In this document: positions 1 to 10,549 of the stretch, in pieces | Position numbering within the stretch: position 1 is the stretch's first letter | Layout of the letters: the number at the start of each line of letters is the position of its first letter | From: Muraenolepis orangiensis | Taxonomy: Eukaryota; Chordata; Actinopteri; Gadiformes; Muraenolepididae | Length of the DNA: 64,000 nt | NCBI GenBank assembly: GCA_027704905.1 | Contig: CM051006.1 | Coordinates: 2,700,376 to 2,764,375 of the forward strand | Direction of reading: 5' to 3' | Program-made: the position numbers and the translations under genes | The notes under the pieces: generated by a model | Databases searched by the model: none | Seen by the model: the letters and a program-made list of their open reading frames with translations, nothing else | What the model was told of the DNA's origin: nothing

Positions 1-162
1 TGAGTAGAGCACCCACTGCCCCCCTCTTCCTTACAAAGGTTTCTTGAGGTTTCTTGCCTGATAATTAAGTCACTTTAAGCCGTTCTATGGGACTCAGACT
101 GTCATCACATGTTGACATCACAAGTGGGAGCGCCCAAAATATAATCAACAGAGGCCACGTCC
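1..162. other. Left flank, no feature
   Basis: Non-repetitive sequence before the 3' tail of the Rex3 element. I see no ORF, RNA or repeat signature in it. Confidence 0.5.
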
Positions 163-2340
163 ATCCATCCATCTTCTCCCGCTTATCCGTAATCGGGTCG
201 CGGAGGTAGCAGCTTCAGCAGGGGACTCCAAACTTCCCTCTCCCTGGCAACATCGACTAGCTCTGACTGGGTGATCCCGAGGCGTTCCCGGGCGAGTGTG
301 GAGATGTAATCACCCCACCTGTACCTTGGTCTGCCCCGTGGTCTCTTCCCAGTTGGATGTGCCTGGAAAACCTCCCTCGGGAGGCGACCAGGATGCATCC
401 TTACTAGATGCCCGAACCACCTCAACTGGCTCCTTTCTACGCGAAGGAGCAGTGGCTCTACTCTGAGTCTCTCACGAGTGCCTGAGCTTCTCACCCTATC
501 CCTCAGGGAGACACCAGCCACCCTCCTGAGGAAACTCATTTTGGCCGCTTGTATTCGCGATCTTGTCCTTTCGGTCATTTCCCATTGTTCATGGCCATAG
601 GTGAGGGTAGGAACGAAGACTGATCGGTAGATCGAGAGCTTTGCCTTCTGGCTCAGCACACTTTTGGTTACAACGGTGCGCCAAAGTGCACCCAATACCT
701 ATTCTCCTGTCAATCTCACGCTCCATCCTCCCCTCACTCGAGAACAAGACCCCGAGATACTTGAACTCCTTCACTTGGGATAAGGACTCCCTCCCTACTT
801 GGAGTAGTAATCCATCGGTTTCCTGCTAAGAACCATGGCCTCAGATTTGGAGGTGCTGATCCTCATCCCAGCCGCTTCACATTCCGCTGCAAACCGATCC
901 AGTGAGTGCTGAAGGTCACATACTGATGACACAAACAGGACCACGTCATCTGCAAACAGCAGCGATTCCCAATCTGTGAAACCCATCCCCTCCATGACGA
1001 CGCCTTGAAATCCTGTCCATGAAAATCACAAACAGGATGGGTGACAAAGCGCAGCCCTGGCGGAGGCCAACACCCACTGAGAACAGGCCTGACTTACTAC
1101 CGAGAATCCGGACACAGCTCTTGCTTTGGGAGTGGAGAGATTGGATGGCCCTCAACAGTGACCCCCACACCCCACACTCCCGCGGCACCCCCCACAGTAT
1201 TTCCCGAGGGACCCGATCATATGCCTTCTCCAAATCCACAAAACACATGTAGACCGGATGGGCATACTCCCAAGCCCCAGGATCCTTGCAAGAGGGAAAA
1301 GCTGGTCCGTTGTTTCACGACCAGGGCGGAATCCGCATTGTTCCTCTTCAATCTGAGGTTCGACAATCGGCCGAACCACAGCACCTTGGAGTAGACTTTC
1401 CCAGGGAGGCTGAGTAATGTGATACCCCTGTAATTGGCACACACCCTCTGGTCACCCCTTTTGAACAGGGGTACCACCACCCCCATTTGCCACTCCTCAG
1501 GCACTGTCCCAGACTTCCACGCAATGTTGAAAAGACGTGTCATTCATGACAGCCCCTCAACACCCAGAGCCTTTAGCATTTCTGGACGGATCTCATCAAC
1601 CCCTGGGGCTTTGCCACTGCGGAGATGTTTGACTACCGTAGTGACTTCCTCCAAGGAGAATGATGTTTGCCGTCCTTCATCCTCCAGCTCTGTCTCTACT
1701 ATTGAGGGTGTAGTTGGGTTAAGAAGTTCCTCATAGTGTTCTTTCCACCGCCCGATCACCTCTTTTCACCACCAATGTCCCACCCTTACTGTACACATCT
1801 TGGATGGATCCACGCTTCCCCCTCCTGAGGCGCCGGATTGTTTGGCAGAAACGCTTTGGTGCCGACTGAAAGTCCTGGCTTCTCCGAATTCCTCCCACAC
1901 CCACTGCTTTGCCTCTGCTACAGCCGAGGCTGCCGTCCTCTTGGCCTGTCGATACCTCGCAACTGAGTCCGGAGTCTCACAGGCTAACATAGCCCGGAAG
2001 GCCTCCTTCTTCAGCCGGACGGCTTCCCTGACCACCTGTGTCCATCACGAAGTCCGAGGGTTGCCGCCCCTTGAGGCACCAATGACCTTGAGGCCACAGC
2101 TCTCAACCGCAGCTTCGTCAATAGAAGCTTTGAACAATGACCACTCTTGCTCAATGCCCCCAGCCTCCACAGAGATGCCCGAAAAATTCCACCGGAGGTG
2201 GGAGTTGAAGGTCTCCTGGACAGGGGCATACACCAGACGTTCCCAGTTCACCCGCACTACACGTTTGGGCCTACCAGGTCTGTCCAGAGGCTTCCCCCGC
2301 CATCTTACCCAACTCACCACCAGATGGTGATCAGTCAGAC
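163..2340 (-). mobile_element. Rex3-like (RTE clade) LINE, reverse-transcriptase part, decayed
   Basis: This is the 3' two thirds of a Rex3 non-LTR retrotransposon. It would encode a reverse transcriptase for target-primed reverse transcription. RT motifs are visible on the minus strand: FVDLEKAYDRVPRE (motif A) near 1240, LRQGCALSPILF (motif B) near 1060 and LLFADDVVLF (motif C) near 965. A typical RTE C-terminus with RSQLRWFGHLVRM lies near 430. Bases near 1039 and 1478 match the well-known Rex3 forward and reverse RT primer sites almost exactly, which supports the family name. The 3' end is a short GATG-type repeat (ccatccatccatc on the plus strand at 163), as described for Rex3. The frame is broken into at least six pieces, so it is dead. 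The reading begins at the end of the endonuclease (TDHHLVVSW near 2335). The rest of the endonuclease is in the opposite orientation next door. Confidence 0.92.
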
Positions 2341-3285
2341 TAAGAATGGTTCAAAGACCCTAACGGACAAACAAACAAGTAGAAGTGAGGATACCCTGCC
2401 CGGAGGAAGCCCGGGGCCCCTTTCCGGAGCCAGGCCTGGAAAGAGGGCCCGTCAACGAGCACCTGGTGGCCGGGTTAGCCACGGAGCCCGGTCGGGCATT
2501 GCCCAAAAAACCAACGTGGCCACTTCTCGGACCCACCACCTACGGGAAGAACCGCTGGGGTCGGGTGCACTGCCAGTTAGGAGGCAGTGAAGGCAGGGGG
2601 CATCGACGGACCAAACCCAGCCAACAGAGACTGGCTTTGGGGACGTGGAATGTCACCTCTCTGGGGGGGATGGAGCCTGAGCTTGTGCGGGAGGTGGAGT
2701 GCTACCAATTAGATCTGGTGGGGCTTACCTCTACGCACAGCACTGGCTCTGGAACTAAACTCCTGGATAGGGGTTGGACTCTTTCCATCTCTGGAGTTGC
2801 TCAGGGTGGGAGGCGCCGGGCGGGTGTGGGGATACTCACAAGTCCCCGGCTGAGTGCCGCTTTGTTGGAGTTTACCCCGGTGGACGAGAGGGTCGCCTCC
2901 CTACGCCTTAGGGTCATGGGAGGGAAAACTCTGACTTTTGTTTGTGCCTATGCACCAAACAACAGTTATATCCCGCCTTTTTGCACACCCTGGATGGAGT
3001 CCTGCATGGGGCTCCTGAAGGGGACTCTATAGTACTCCTGGGAGACTTCAACGCACACGTGGGTAATGATGGGGAAACTTGGAGGGGCATGTTGGGGATG
3101 AACGGCCTACCTGATCTGAACCGGAGCGGAGTTTTGTTATTGGATTTCTGTGCTAGTCATGGATTGGCCATAACAAACACCATGTTCAAACATAAGGATG
3201 CTCATATGTGTACATGGTACCAGAGTACCTTAGGCCGAAGGTCAATGATTGATTTTGTTATCGTGTCATCTGGCCTGAGGCTAAA
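2341..3285 (+). mobile_element. Rex3-like LINE, 5' end and endonuclease, inverted
   Basis: This is the 5' part of the same Rex3 copy, read on the plus strand while its RT part is on the minus strand. The apurinic/apyrimidinic-type endonuclease starts at about 2636 with LALGTWNVTSL and continues through VLLGDFNAHVGN near 3035-3070. It ends with GRRSMIDFVIVSSGLRL near 3235-3282. A GC-rich leader (2385-2630) typical of the Rex3 5' end precedes it. There is one frame change near 2950. About 15 codons between SSGLRL and TDHHLV are missing from both halves. The inverted 5' segment plus a small junction deletion is the pattern left by twin priming. Confidence 0.9.
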
Positions 3286-4134
3286 TATAAATTATGTGAT
3301 ATCATAAAGGTGACTTTTTCCTATTTAGATTTTCCTTTGCAGTTATGTATTAATTACAGACCATGTTTTATATCAATTCTATAAAAGTGTGGGTAAGCAG
3401 AGGATATGTCTGAGAGTGTCTTTATGTGGGTGCATGGAGGTGGGGGGCCCTTCAGAAAAAGTTCTGGAACCCCTGTGTTAACACATCCTATAAAGTCTCC
3501 TGGTGGGTCTCCTATCAAGTCCTCACACTAACCAGCAGCACGCTGGCAGGAGGCTCAAAATGGTGCCCATTTCCTCCAGCAGCACAAAAGACATTTTGTG
3601 TGTTTTGTCAACAGCAGAGGAGAGAAAGTCTTAACAGCCGCAACAATTTCTCTCACAAACACTTTCAAGCCACATTGCTTTTTAAGTTTGACTGAAAATG
3701 CAGTGGAGATGGTTGAATTAGATAAAGTCTTCTTTGTGAATGCTGTGCTTTTAGCCGTCCTCTGGAAGCACATCCGTGTGAATAATAAAACACAAATTGT
3801 TTTTCTTGTGAGTCGAACCTGACTTTACTTTGGTGAGACAATGGAAAGTCAAGCAGACCTCCTTTAAAGAACACTGGTGTGTGGGATGTCAAACCCACAA
3901 CCTCACAGTTTGGCCAGAAAACGTTTCTGGCAGAAATGCATTCTTTACATTTCATTAAAGTTTGTCTGGCGAAAATATTCTTTATTACATTTTTCAAGGG
4001 AAACAAAGCAATGCAATGAATAATCTCTGTGAGGTCGTCTCCATCACAAAGGATCAACACATCCATCACTAAGGTCCTTGGTTTATATGTTACATATATA
4101 ACACCAAGAAAGAGCCACCAAGAAAGACGTTGCA
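3286..4134. other. Unclassified AT-balanced sequence
   Basis: No tandem repeat, TE protein or TIR recognised. Short ORFs here (about 3426-3822) have no recognisable domain. The stretch 3590-3960 is complex, non-repetitive sequence and could be host single-copy DNA. Confidence 0.4.
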
Positions 4135-4903
4135 AAGAACACACAGACCAACATGCTTCTAAACACGTTAAGAACACACACACGAACATGCTTATAAACA
4201 CGTTAAGAACACACAGACGAACATGCTTATAACACCTTAGAACACACAGACGAACATGCTTATAAACACGTTAAGAACACACAGACGAACATGCTTATAA
4301 ACACCTTAAGAACACACAGACGAACATGCTTATAAACACGTTAAGAACACACAGACGAACATGCTTATAAACACCTTAAGAACACACAGACGAACATGCT
4401 TATAACACGTTAGAACACACAGACGAACATGCTTATAAACACGTTAAGAACACACAGACGAACATGCTTATAAACACGCTAAGAACACACAGACGAACAT
4501 GCTTATAAACACGTTAAGAACACACAGACGAACATGCTTATAAACACGTTAAGAACACACAGACGAACATGCTTATAAACACGCTAAGAACACACAGACG
4601 AACATGCTTATAAACACGTTAAGAACACACAGACGAACATGCTTATAAACACGTTAAGAACACACAGACGAACATGCTTATAAACACGTTAAGAACACAC
4701 AGACGAACATGCTTATAAACATGTTAAGAACACACAGACAAACATGCTTATAAACACGCTAAGAACACACAGACGAACATGCTTATAAACACCTTAAGAA
4801 CACACAGACGAACATGCTTATAAACACCTTAAGAACACACAGACGAACATGCTTATAAACACGCTAAGAACACACAGACGAACATGCTTATAAACACCTT
4901 AAG
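4135..4903. repeat. Minisatellite, 35-bp unit, ~22 copies
   Basis: The unit runs from 'aagaacacacagacgaacat' through 'gcttataaacacgtt'. Units differ mainly at one junction (cacgtt, cacctt or cacgct). At least two units are shortened (near 4230 and 4410). Confidence 0.95.
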
Positions 4904-4949
4904 TTAACACAGAGGAAGAAACATTTAAAAACACATAAAGAACACAGAG

Positions 4950-5430
4950 AGCAACTGGTTAAGAACACTCAGAGGAGCGTGTTTAGAACCCTCAGAGGAG
5001 CGTGTTTAGAACCCTCAGAGGAGCGTGTTTAGAACACTCAGAGGAGCGTGTTTAGAACACAGAGGAGCGTGTTTAGAACCCTCAGAGGAGCGTGTTTAGA
5101 ACACAGAGGAGCGTGTTTAGAACACTCAGAGGAGCGTGTTTAGAACACAGAGGAGCGTGTTTAGAACCCTCAGAGGAGCGTGTTTAGAACACAGAGGAGC
5201 GTGTTTAGAACACTCAGAGGAGCGTGTTTAGAACACTCAGAGGAGCGTGTTTAGAACACTCAGAGGAGCGTGTTTAGAACACTCAGAGGAGCGTGTTTAG
5301 AACACTCAGAGGAGCGTGTTTAGAACCCTCAGAGGAGCGTGTTTAGAACACTCAGAGGAGCGTGTTTAGAACACTCAGAGGAGCGTGTTTAGAACACTCA
5401 GAGGAGCGTGTTTAGAACACTCAGAGGAGA
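4950..5430. repeat. Minisatellite, 23-bp unit with 21-bp variants, ~21 copies
   Basis: The unit is 'agaacactcagaggagcgtg' followed by ttt. Variants lack 'ct' (agaacacagagg) or have ccctc instead of cactc. The shared 'agaacac..cag' core with the preceding 35-bp array suggests a common ancestor (inference). Confidence 0.95.
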
Positions 5431-5819
5431 GTAAAGCCCCCCCTCCCCTCCCCTCTCAGGCGAGGAGCCGTTTCTCATCTCCTCGCCGTCGGCGCCGGGC
5501 GGCTGGGCGTTCCCACATTAGTGTAATTCGGGTTCTTACGAGAGGTCATTCCTCTTGGTCCGTCACAGGGAGGAAGTGTGGTGGAGACTCGGAGGAGCAG
5601 AAGACAAATCACCTTTATTGTTTCCCCTCATCTATCAGCGCCGCTGAAGGACCTCCACCGCGCCACCATTTTGGTAAATGCGCTCCACAGTAATTCAAGT
5701 TGGGTGTAATTTACAGTTTTGTATCAGCAGGAAAAAACCCTGAAACCCCAAATCCTACTCAATACAAACACACGCACAAAACCAAGGACCTACAAGGACC
5801 TACTTAGTGTGTGTGTGCA
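5431..5819. other. GC-balanced non-repetitive sequence
   Basis: Complex sequence without TE signatures. The plus-strand ORF that enters it from the 23-bp array has no recognisable domain. Confidence 0.35.
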
Positions 5820-5862
5820 CAAACACACACACACACACACACGCACACACACACACACACAC
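5820..5862. repeat. (CA)n microsatellite
   Basis: An almost pure CA run with one CG interruption. Confidence 0.95.
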
Positions 5863-6065
5863 AAAACATCATGTGGAAACATACTGAGAGTGCGATTAGT
5901 CTTCTGTTCTTTGCTGGCCAGCGAGGAGCTTAGCGGCTTCATGGAGAGTTCATCATGTTTATTAACTCCGCCAGGCTTAATATTCAACTTCAGAATCATA
6001 TCTCGGTCCCCCGGGACAGCCGCTATGCGAGGCTGACATGATGCGAGATGCTGTGGGGCAGGATT
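5863..6065. other. Non-repetitive island
   Basis: Complex sequence with a TAAT-type core near 5978 (cttaatattcaac) and a palindromic cccccggg near 6010. It could be a host conserved non-coding element, but that needs alignment to other fish. No ORF is supported. Confidence 0.3.
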
Positions 6066-6312
6066 CATTTCCTCCCCCGCCTCTTCCTCGTCTTCCTCAT
6101 CCTCCTCTTCCTCCTTCTCCTCCTCCACCTCCTGCTCCACCTCCTCTTCCTCCTCCTCCTCCTTTCTGTTCTCCTCTTCTTCCTCTCCCTCCTCCTGCTC
6201 TTTGCTTTCATCCTCCTCCACTTGCTCCTCCTACTCCTCCTCCTCCTCTTCCTCTTCTCCCGCCCGCCCCTCCTCTTCCTCTCCCACCTCCTCCTCCTCT
6301 TCCTCATCTCTG
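6066..6312. repeat. Pyrimidine-rich (TCC)n-like low-complexity tract
   Basis: An almost pure C/T tract on the plus strand (cctcctcctc type). Long ORFs over it translate to Pro/Ser/Leu or Lys/Arg/Glu runs and are not genes. The strand asymmetry favours triplex formation. Confidence 0.9.
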
Positions 6313-6894
6313 TCTCCATGGCCAGGGAGGCGAGGCATTCCACGCGTTTGCACATCCCTAATTCACGATGGCACCCTGGGTTGAAGGCTACGGTGAGTTA
6401 CCGTGTGTGAGAGCAGCTGCTCTCCATCTCTGGGCCGGGGGATACAGTGATATTTATTTAAGGGAACATCTGCCTGGCTTATGCTCCTTCTTTTTTTGTT
6501 CGCGTTGGTAGTGCTTCACGTGCGTAGCGCCTTTCCCCCGAATCGTCAACCTAATTGGATCCACTCATTTGCACGCCGTAGTGTCTATTATGGAAGAACC
6601 GTGAGAGTAACTCACCACAAACGTAACGGAGATGGGAAACAGTTAGCGGTGGCGCCAATAGAGGACACTGGAGGACTTGGATATTAAAACAAGCAGGAGC
6701 ACAGAGACCAGACTCAGAGATAACACTCACACACATTGGAGGAAAACACAACTGGAGGATGAATGCTTTGATGAATTCAGTTGGAGAAAGAAGAAAGGAG
6801 TCCAGACAGGAAGCAGAAGAACAGGACAGGAAGAGAATACAAAGGGAACATCCAAAACAATACTTAGCCACTTACAGTGAATTCAGATGCATTT
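6313..6894. other. Unclassified sequence
   Basis: No convincing TE or gene. The A-rich part 6690-6880 leads into the 28-bp array. Short ORFs on both strands have no domain that I recognise. Confidence 0.4.
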
Positions 6895-7612
6895 AGGGGT
6901 TAGAGGTAATTAAGGATCAGGTAGGGGTAAGAGGTCATTAAGGAGCAGGTAGGGGTTAGGGGTCATTAAGGAGCAGGTAGGGGTTAGGGGTCATTAAGGA
7001 GCAGGTAGGGATTAGAGGTCATTAAGGAGCATGTAGGGGTTAGAGGTCATTAAGGAGAAGGTAAGGGTTAGGGTTCATTAAGGAGCAGGTAGGGGTTAGA
7101 GTATATTAAGGAGCATGTAAGGGTTACAGGTTATTAAGGAGCAAGAAGGGTTAGAGGTCATTAAGGAGCAGGAAGGGGTTAGGGGTCATTAAGGAGCAGG
7201 TAGGGGTTAGAGGTCATTAAGGAGAAGGTTAGGGTTCATCAAGGAGCAGGTAGGGGTTAGAGTATATTAAGGAGCAGGTAGGGGTTAGGGGTCATTAAGG
7301 AGCATGTAGGGGTTAGAGGTCATTAAGGAGAAGGTAAGGGTTAGGGTTCATTAAGGAGCAGGTAGGGGTTAGAGTATATTAAGGAGCATGTAAGGGTTAC
7401 AGGTTATTAAGGAGCAAGAAGGGTTAGAGGTCATTAAGGAGCAGGAAGGGGTTAGGGGTCATTAAGGAGCAGGTAGGGGTTAGAGGTCATTAAGGAGAAG
7501 GTTAGGGTTCATCAAGGAGCAGGTAGGGGTTAGAGTATATTAAGGAGCAGGTAGGGGTTAGGGGTCATTAAGGAGCAGGTAGGGGTTAGAGGTCATTAAG
7601 GAGCAGGTTGGG
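6895..7612. repeat. 28-bp minisatellite with a 273-bp higher-order repeat
   Basis: The unit is 'ggggttagaggtcattaagg' plus agcaggta. About 25 copies. Variant units recur in order: 'agcatgtagg' at 7028 and 7301, and 'ggagaaggtt' at 7221 and 7494, are each exactly 273 bp apart. So a block of about ten units was duplicated. The same unit occurs at 63660-63792. Confidence 0.95.
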
Positions 7613-7700
7613 GCTTAACAGACTAAAGACATTGAGGATCTAACCCAGTACATTTGGACAGGAAGTCCAACACCCTAACTAACACCATGACTACCCAGGG
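7613..7700 (-). mobile_element. tRNA-derived SINE head
   Basis: On the minus strand the sequence reads as a tRNA-like 5' region: 'ttagggtgttggact' then an A/B-box spacing that ends in 'tactgggttagatcc' (B box GGTTCNANNCC with one change). The same head occurs at 58565-58665 and, more diverged, at 47853 and 57520. Downstream in its own direction lies the 28-bp array. Confidence 0.6.
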
Positions 7701-7774
7701 ACAAAATCCCATACACAAGTTTAGTTAATAAATAAGCACAACTTAACCCCAATGGCTGCTGGTTGGCAAGCGGA

Positions 7775-7962
7775 GCAGACAGAGGAGGAGAGAACAGCCT
7801 GGGGGAGGAGGGGAGGAGAGAACAGCCTGGGGGAGGAGGGGAGGAGGGGAGGAGAGAACAGCCTGGGGGAGGAGGGGAGGAGGGGAGGAGGGAGGAGGGA
7901 GAGGGAGGAGGGTGAGGAGGGGAGGAGAGAACAGCCTGGGTGAGGAGGGGAGGAGAGGAGGT
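7775..7962. repeat. G/A-rich minisatellite
   Basis: Irregular repeats of 'gagaacagcctgggggagga' with variable numbers of 'ggggagga'. The unit length is not constant. Confidence 0.9.
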
Positions 7963-8114
7963 GACTCGATTCAAATCAGCTAAAAAGGAGGTCAGACAGC
8001 GGGGGAGTCGGGGCGAGTAGAGGGAGAACAGGACGGAGAATAAGGAGGAGGTGCAAGGCTGTCCTGCTCCATTTAGTGCTCCACTTATTTGCTCAATCCA
8101 GGAGGCAACGTGGG

Positions 8115-8275
8115 ATGTCACTCCCCTCACCCCCTCACTTCCTCGATCCCTCGCTCCTTCACCCCCTCACTCTCTGACTCCCAGCACTCTTTCACTCCCT
8201 CACTCTCTCATCACATGCTCAGCCCATTGCTCTCTGACTCCCAGCACCTCCCCTCACTCCCTCTCTCTTGTCACA
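8115..8275. repeat. Pyrimidine-rich imperfect repeat
   Basis: Imperfect repeats of 'tctgactcccagca' and 'ctccctcactctct' motifs. At least two long copies (near 8175 and 8232) are recognisable. Confidence 0.7.
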
Positions 8276-8297
8276 CATGCACATCAAATTAAAACCC

Positions 8298-8468
<171 letters not shown>

Positions 8469-8629
8469 CGTAGAGGCAAAGCCTAGGGGGTGAAACTTTA
8501 TTTTACAATCAAGAACAGAAGTACTCAAATTTTTTGAAGGGCCTCTCTCTTTCTGTGTCATAAAGAGAGGAGCAGCGGTCTCATTACATAACTTTACAGT
8601 CATTAAGTAGTCACTTTTGTCCAAATTTA

Positions 8630-9660
8630 CTTACAACAGTGCGTTCAACAAAGGAAGTTAAGAGAACAACTTGTCACCAGAAGTCAAGAGTGCATTTCAT
8701 TCATAACAAGTCTCCAATAACTGAACCAGTGCTCAGGTAAAAGTACACTAAGTTGGCAAACAATAGAACAATATCTCACAAACTAACAAGCAAACAATCT
8801 ACTCAGTATGACGCTAGTACGCTAGTAAAGCCAGTAAAAATTGATAAGAGGACACGCTAGGAGGAAGGATCCCGGTAGTATCTTCTGGAAAGGTGAGTTT
8901 TCAGCCTGTCGTGGAAGATGGGCAGTGATTCTGCAGTCATGACATCTGTGGAGACTTCATTCCTCCTCTTTGGGGCCAGGACAGTGTAGAGCCGGGAGTA
9001 GATCGGCCGCAAGAGCCGCTAAGCGACGAGTGAAGTGGATGGGCTGTGATGTAGGGATTGACCATTGCCTGGAGGTAGGAAAAATCTGTTTATTTCACTT
9101 TGCTGTAGACTTGCACCAGTCTTGTTCTGGATGCAGCAGCTACAAGGAGCCAGTGTAGAGACCAGAGAAGGGTGGATGTGTGCGAGAACTTTGGTCTCTT
9201 CGGTTGGTTGAACACCAGACAAGCTGCAGCTTTCTGAATGAGCTCCAGGGGCCTGATGGCAGATGCCAGGACGCCAGCAAGGAGGGAGTTGCGGTAGTCC
9301 AGACATGAGATGACAAGAGCCTGGATAAGCACCTGCACAGCCTCTTCAGTGAGAAAAGTCTGAATCCTTATGATGTTGTAGAGCAGAAATCTGCAGGAGC
9401 GTGTCACCGATGCAGTGTTTGCTGAGAACGACAATTAGTTGTCCAGGGTCACACCCAGATTCCTCGCAGTCCGAGTAGGTGTCACCACAGCATCATCAAC
9501 GGTGCCGGCATCCCTTTGCCGGGAAGAACACTAGCTCATTCTTTTCCAGTTTGAGCTTTAGGTGGTGCATCGTCCACTCAGAGATGTCTGCTACTCCAAG
9601 ATGTCTGCCAGGCACGAAGCAATGCGTGTTTCCACTTGTGTGTCAGAGGGGCGCGGAGGA
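8630..9660 (-). mobile_element. L2/CR1-group LINE, 5'-truncated, decayed
   Basis: The minus strand encodes the C-terminal part of an RT-type ORF: TRSCRFLLYNI near 9400, VQVLIQALVISCLDYRNSLLAG near 9310-9345, and LIQKAAACLVFNQPK near 9230. The 3' end (8630-8760) is closely similar to 51165-51300, so this is a second copy of the family at 51160-53160. The RT catalytic palm lies upstream of the truncation and is absent. Frame breaks occur near 9090 and 9020. The similarity to the other copy ends near 9660 in 'tgcgtgtttccacttgtgtg'. Confidence 0.85.
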
Positions 9661-9759
9661 GGAGGAAGAGCTACATCATGCCCCTAGCTGTGATCACCAT
9701 CCCCAGGAGGAGGACCGCAGTTTGCACATCCTGCTTCAATCTCCCCCCAACTACCCACC

Positions 9760-10090
9760 TAACCTCCTTGCCTCTCCTCCTCTCCCCCTCCCCTCTCCTG
9801 ACCTTCCTCACTTCCCCACCCCTCCTTACTTCTTCTCATCTCCCCCAACAACTATCCCCTCGTGCTCCATTCACTATTCACTAGCCCTTACTGTTCTCTC
9901 CACCCCTCCCCTCCTTCTCTCCCCACCCCTCCCCTCCTTCTCTCCCCACCCCTCACCTCCCCTCCTTCTCTCCCCACCCCTCCCTCCTTCTCTCCCCACC
10001 CCTCCCCTCCTTCTCTCCCCACCCCTCCCCTCCTTCTCTCCCCACCCCTCCCCTCCTTCTCTCCCCACCCCTCCCCTCCCCTCCTGCTTC
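9760..10090. repeat. C/T-rich minisatellite, ~23-bp unit
   Basis: From 9898 the unit is 'ctccttctctccccacccct' plus ccc, about eight copies with small indels. The preceding 9760-9897 is less regular C/T-rich sequence. ORFs over it are low complexity. Confidence 0.9.
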
Positions 10091-10267
10091 CCTCACCTCC
10101 TCCAGCTCCCTGTGTCTGTCCTGTCTGACACCCTCTACGTCTACCATCACCACCACTACCACCTCCTCCTGATCCTCCTCCCCCCTTCTCGGTAATAACC
10201 CTTTGACCTATGATCTTTCTGACCTTTTCCACATTGAAGGTGGTCTTTGTCAGCCAGTGACCCCGAT

Positions 10268-10300
10268 ATGTGTGTGTGTGTCTTAACCCCCCCCCCCCCA
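10268..10300. repeat. Short TG run and poly-C
   Basis: A short tgtgtgtgtg run followed by a run of 13 C. Confidence 0.9.
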
Positions 10301-10420
10301 CCAGTGTGTGCGCTAACATCACCCATCTGCTGGTCCAGTGGGAGCATCCAGACAGACAGAGAGGCCAGATGGGGACAAAGTGATCATGTACGCTACTGGC
10401 CCCCGGGTTCTGGAGCTTTA

Positions 10421-10422
<2 letters not shown>

Positions 10423-10458
<36 letters not shown>
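10423..10458. repeat. (GT)n microsatellite
   Basis: An uninterrupted GT run of about 18 copies. Confidence 0.95.
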
Positions 10459-10460
<2 letters not shown>

Positions 10461-10549
10461 GGTGGGAACCAAACTGTCAGTTTTTTGTTATTTATTCTTT
10501 TTATCGCGACTATCTTTGTTCATAAAGTTAGCAGCACGTTCATTTATGA

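Noticed and set aside
163..3300. Target duplication around the large Rex3 copy
   Set aside because: 'aaatataa' occurs on both sides (near 138 and 3282), but the left copy is ~15 bases away from the tail and the match stops after 8 bases.
4135..4903. Possible CRISPR-like array (35-bp repeats)
   Set aside because: Units are head to tail without spacers and the context is a fish genome. It is a minisatellite.
5790..6410. Acidic or Lys/Arg-rich ORFs over the pyrimidine tract
   Set aside because: Low-complexity translation of a TCC/GGA tract, open in several frames on both strands.
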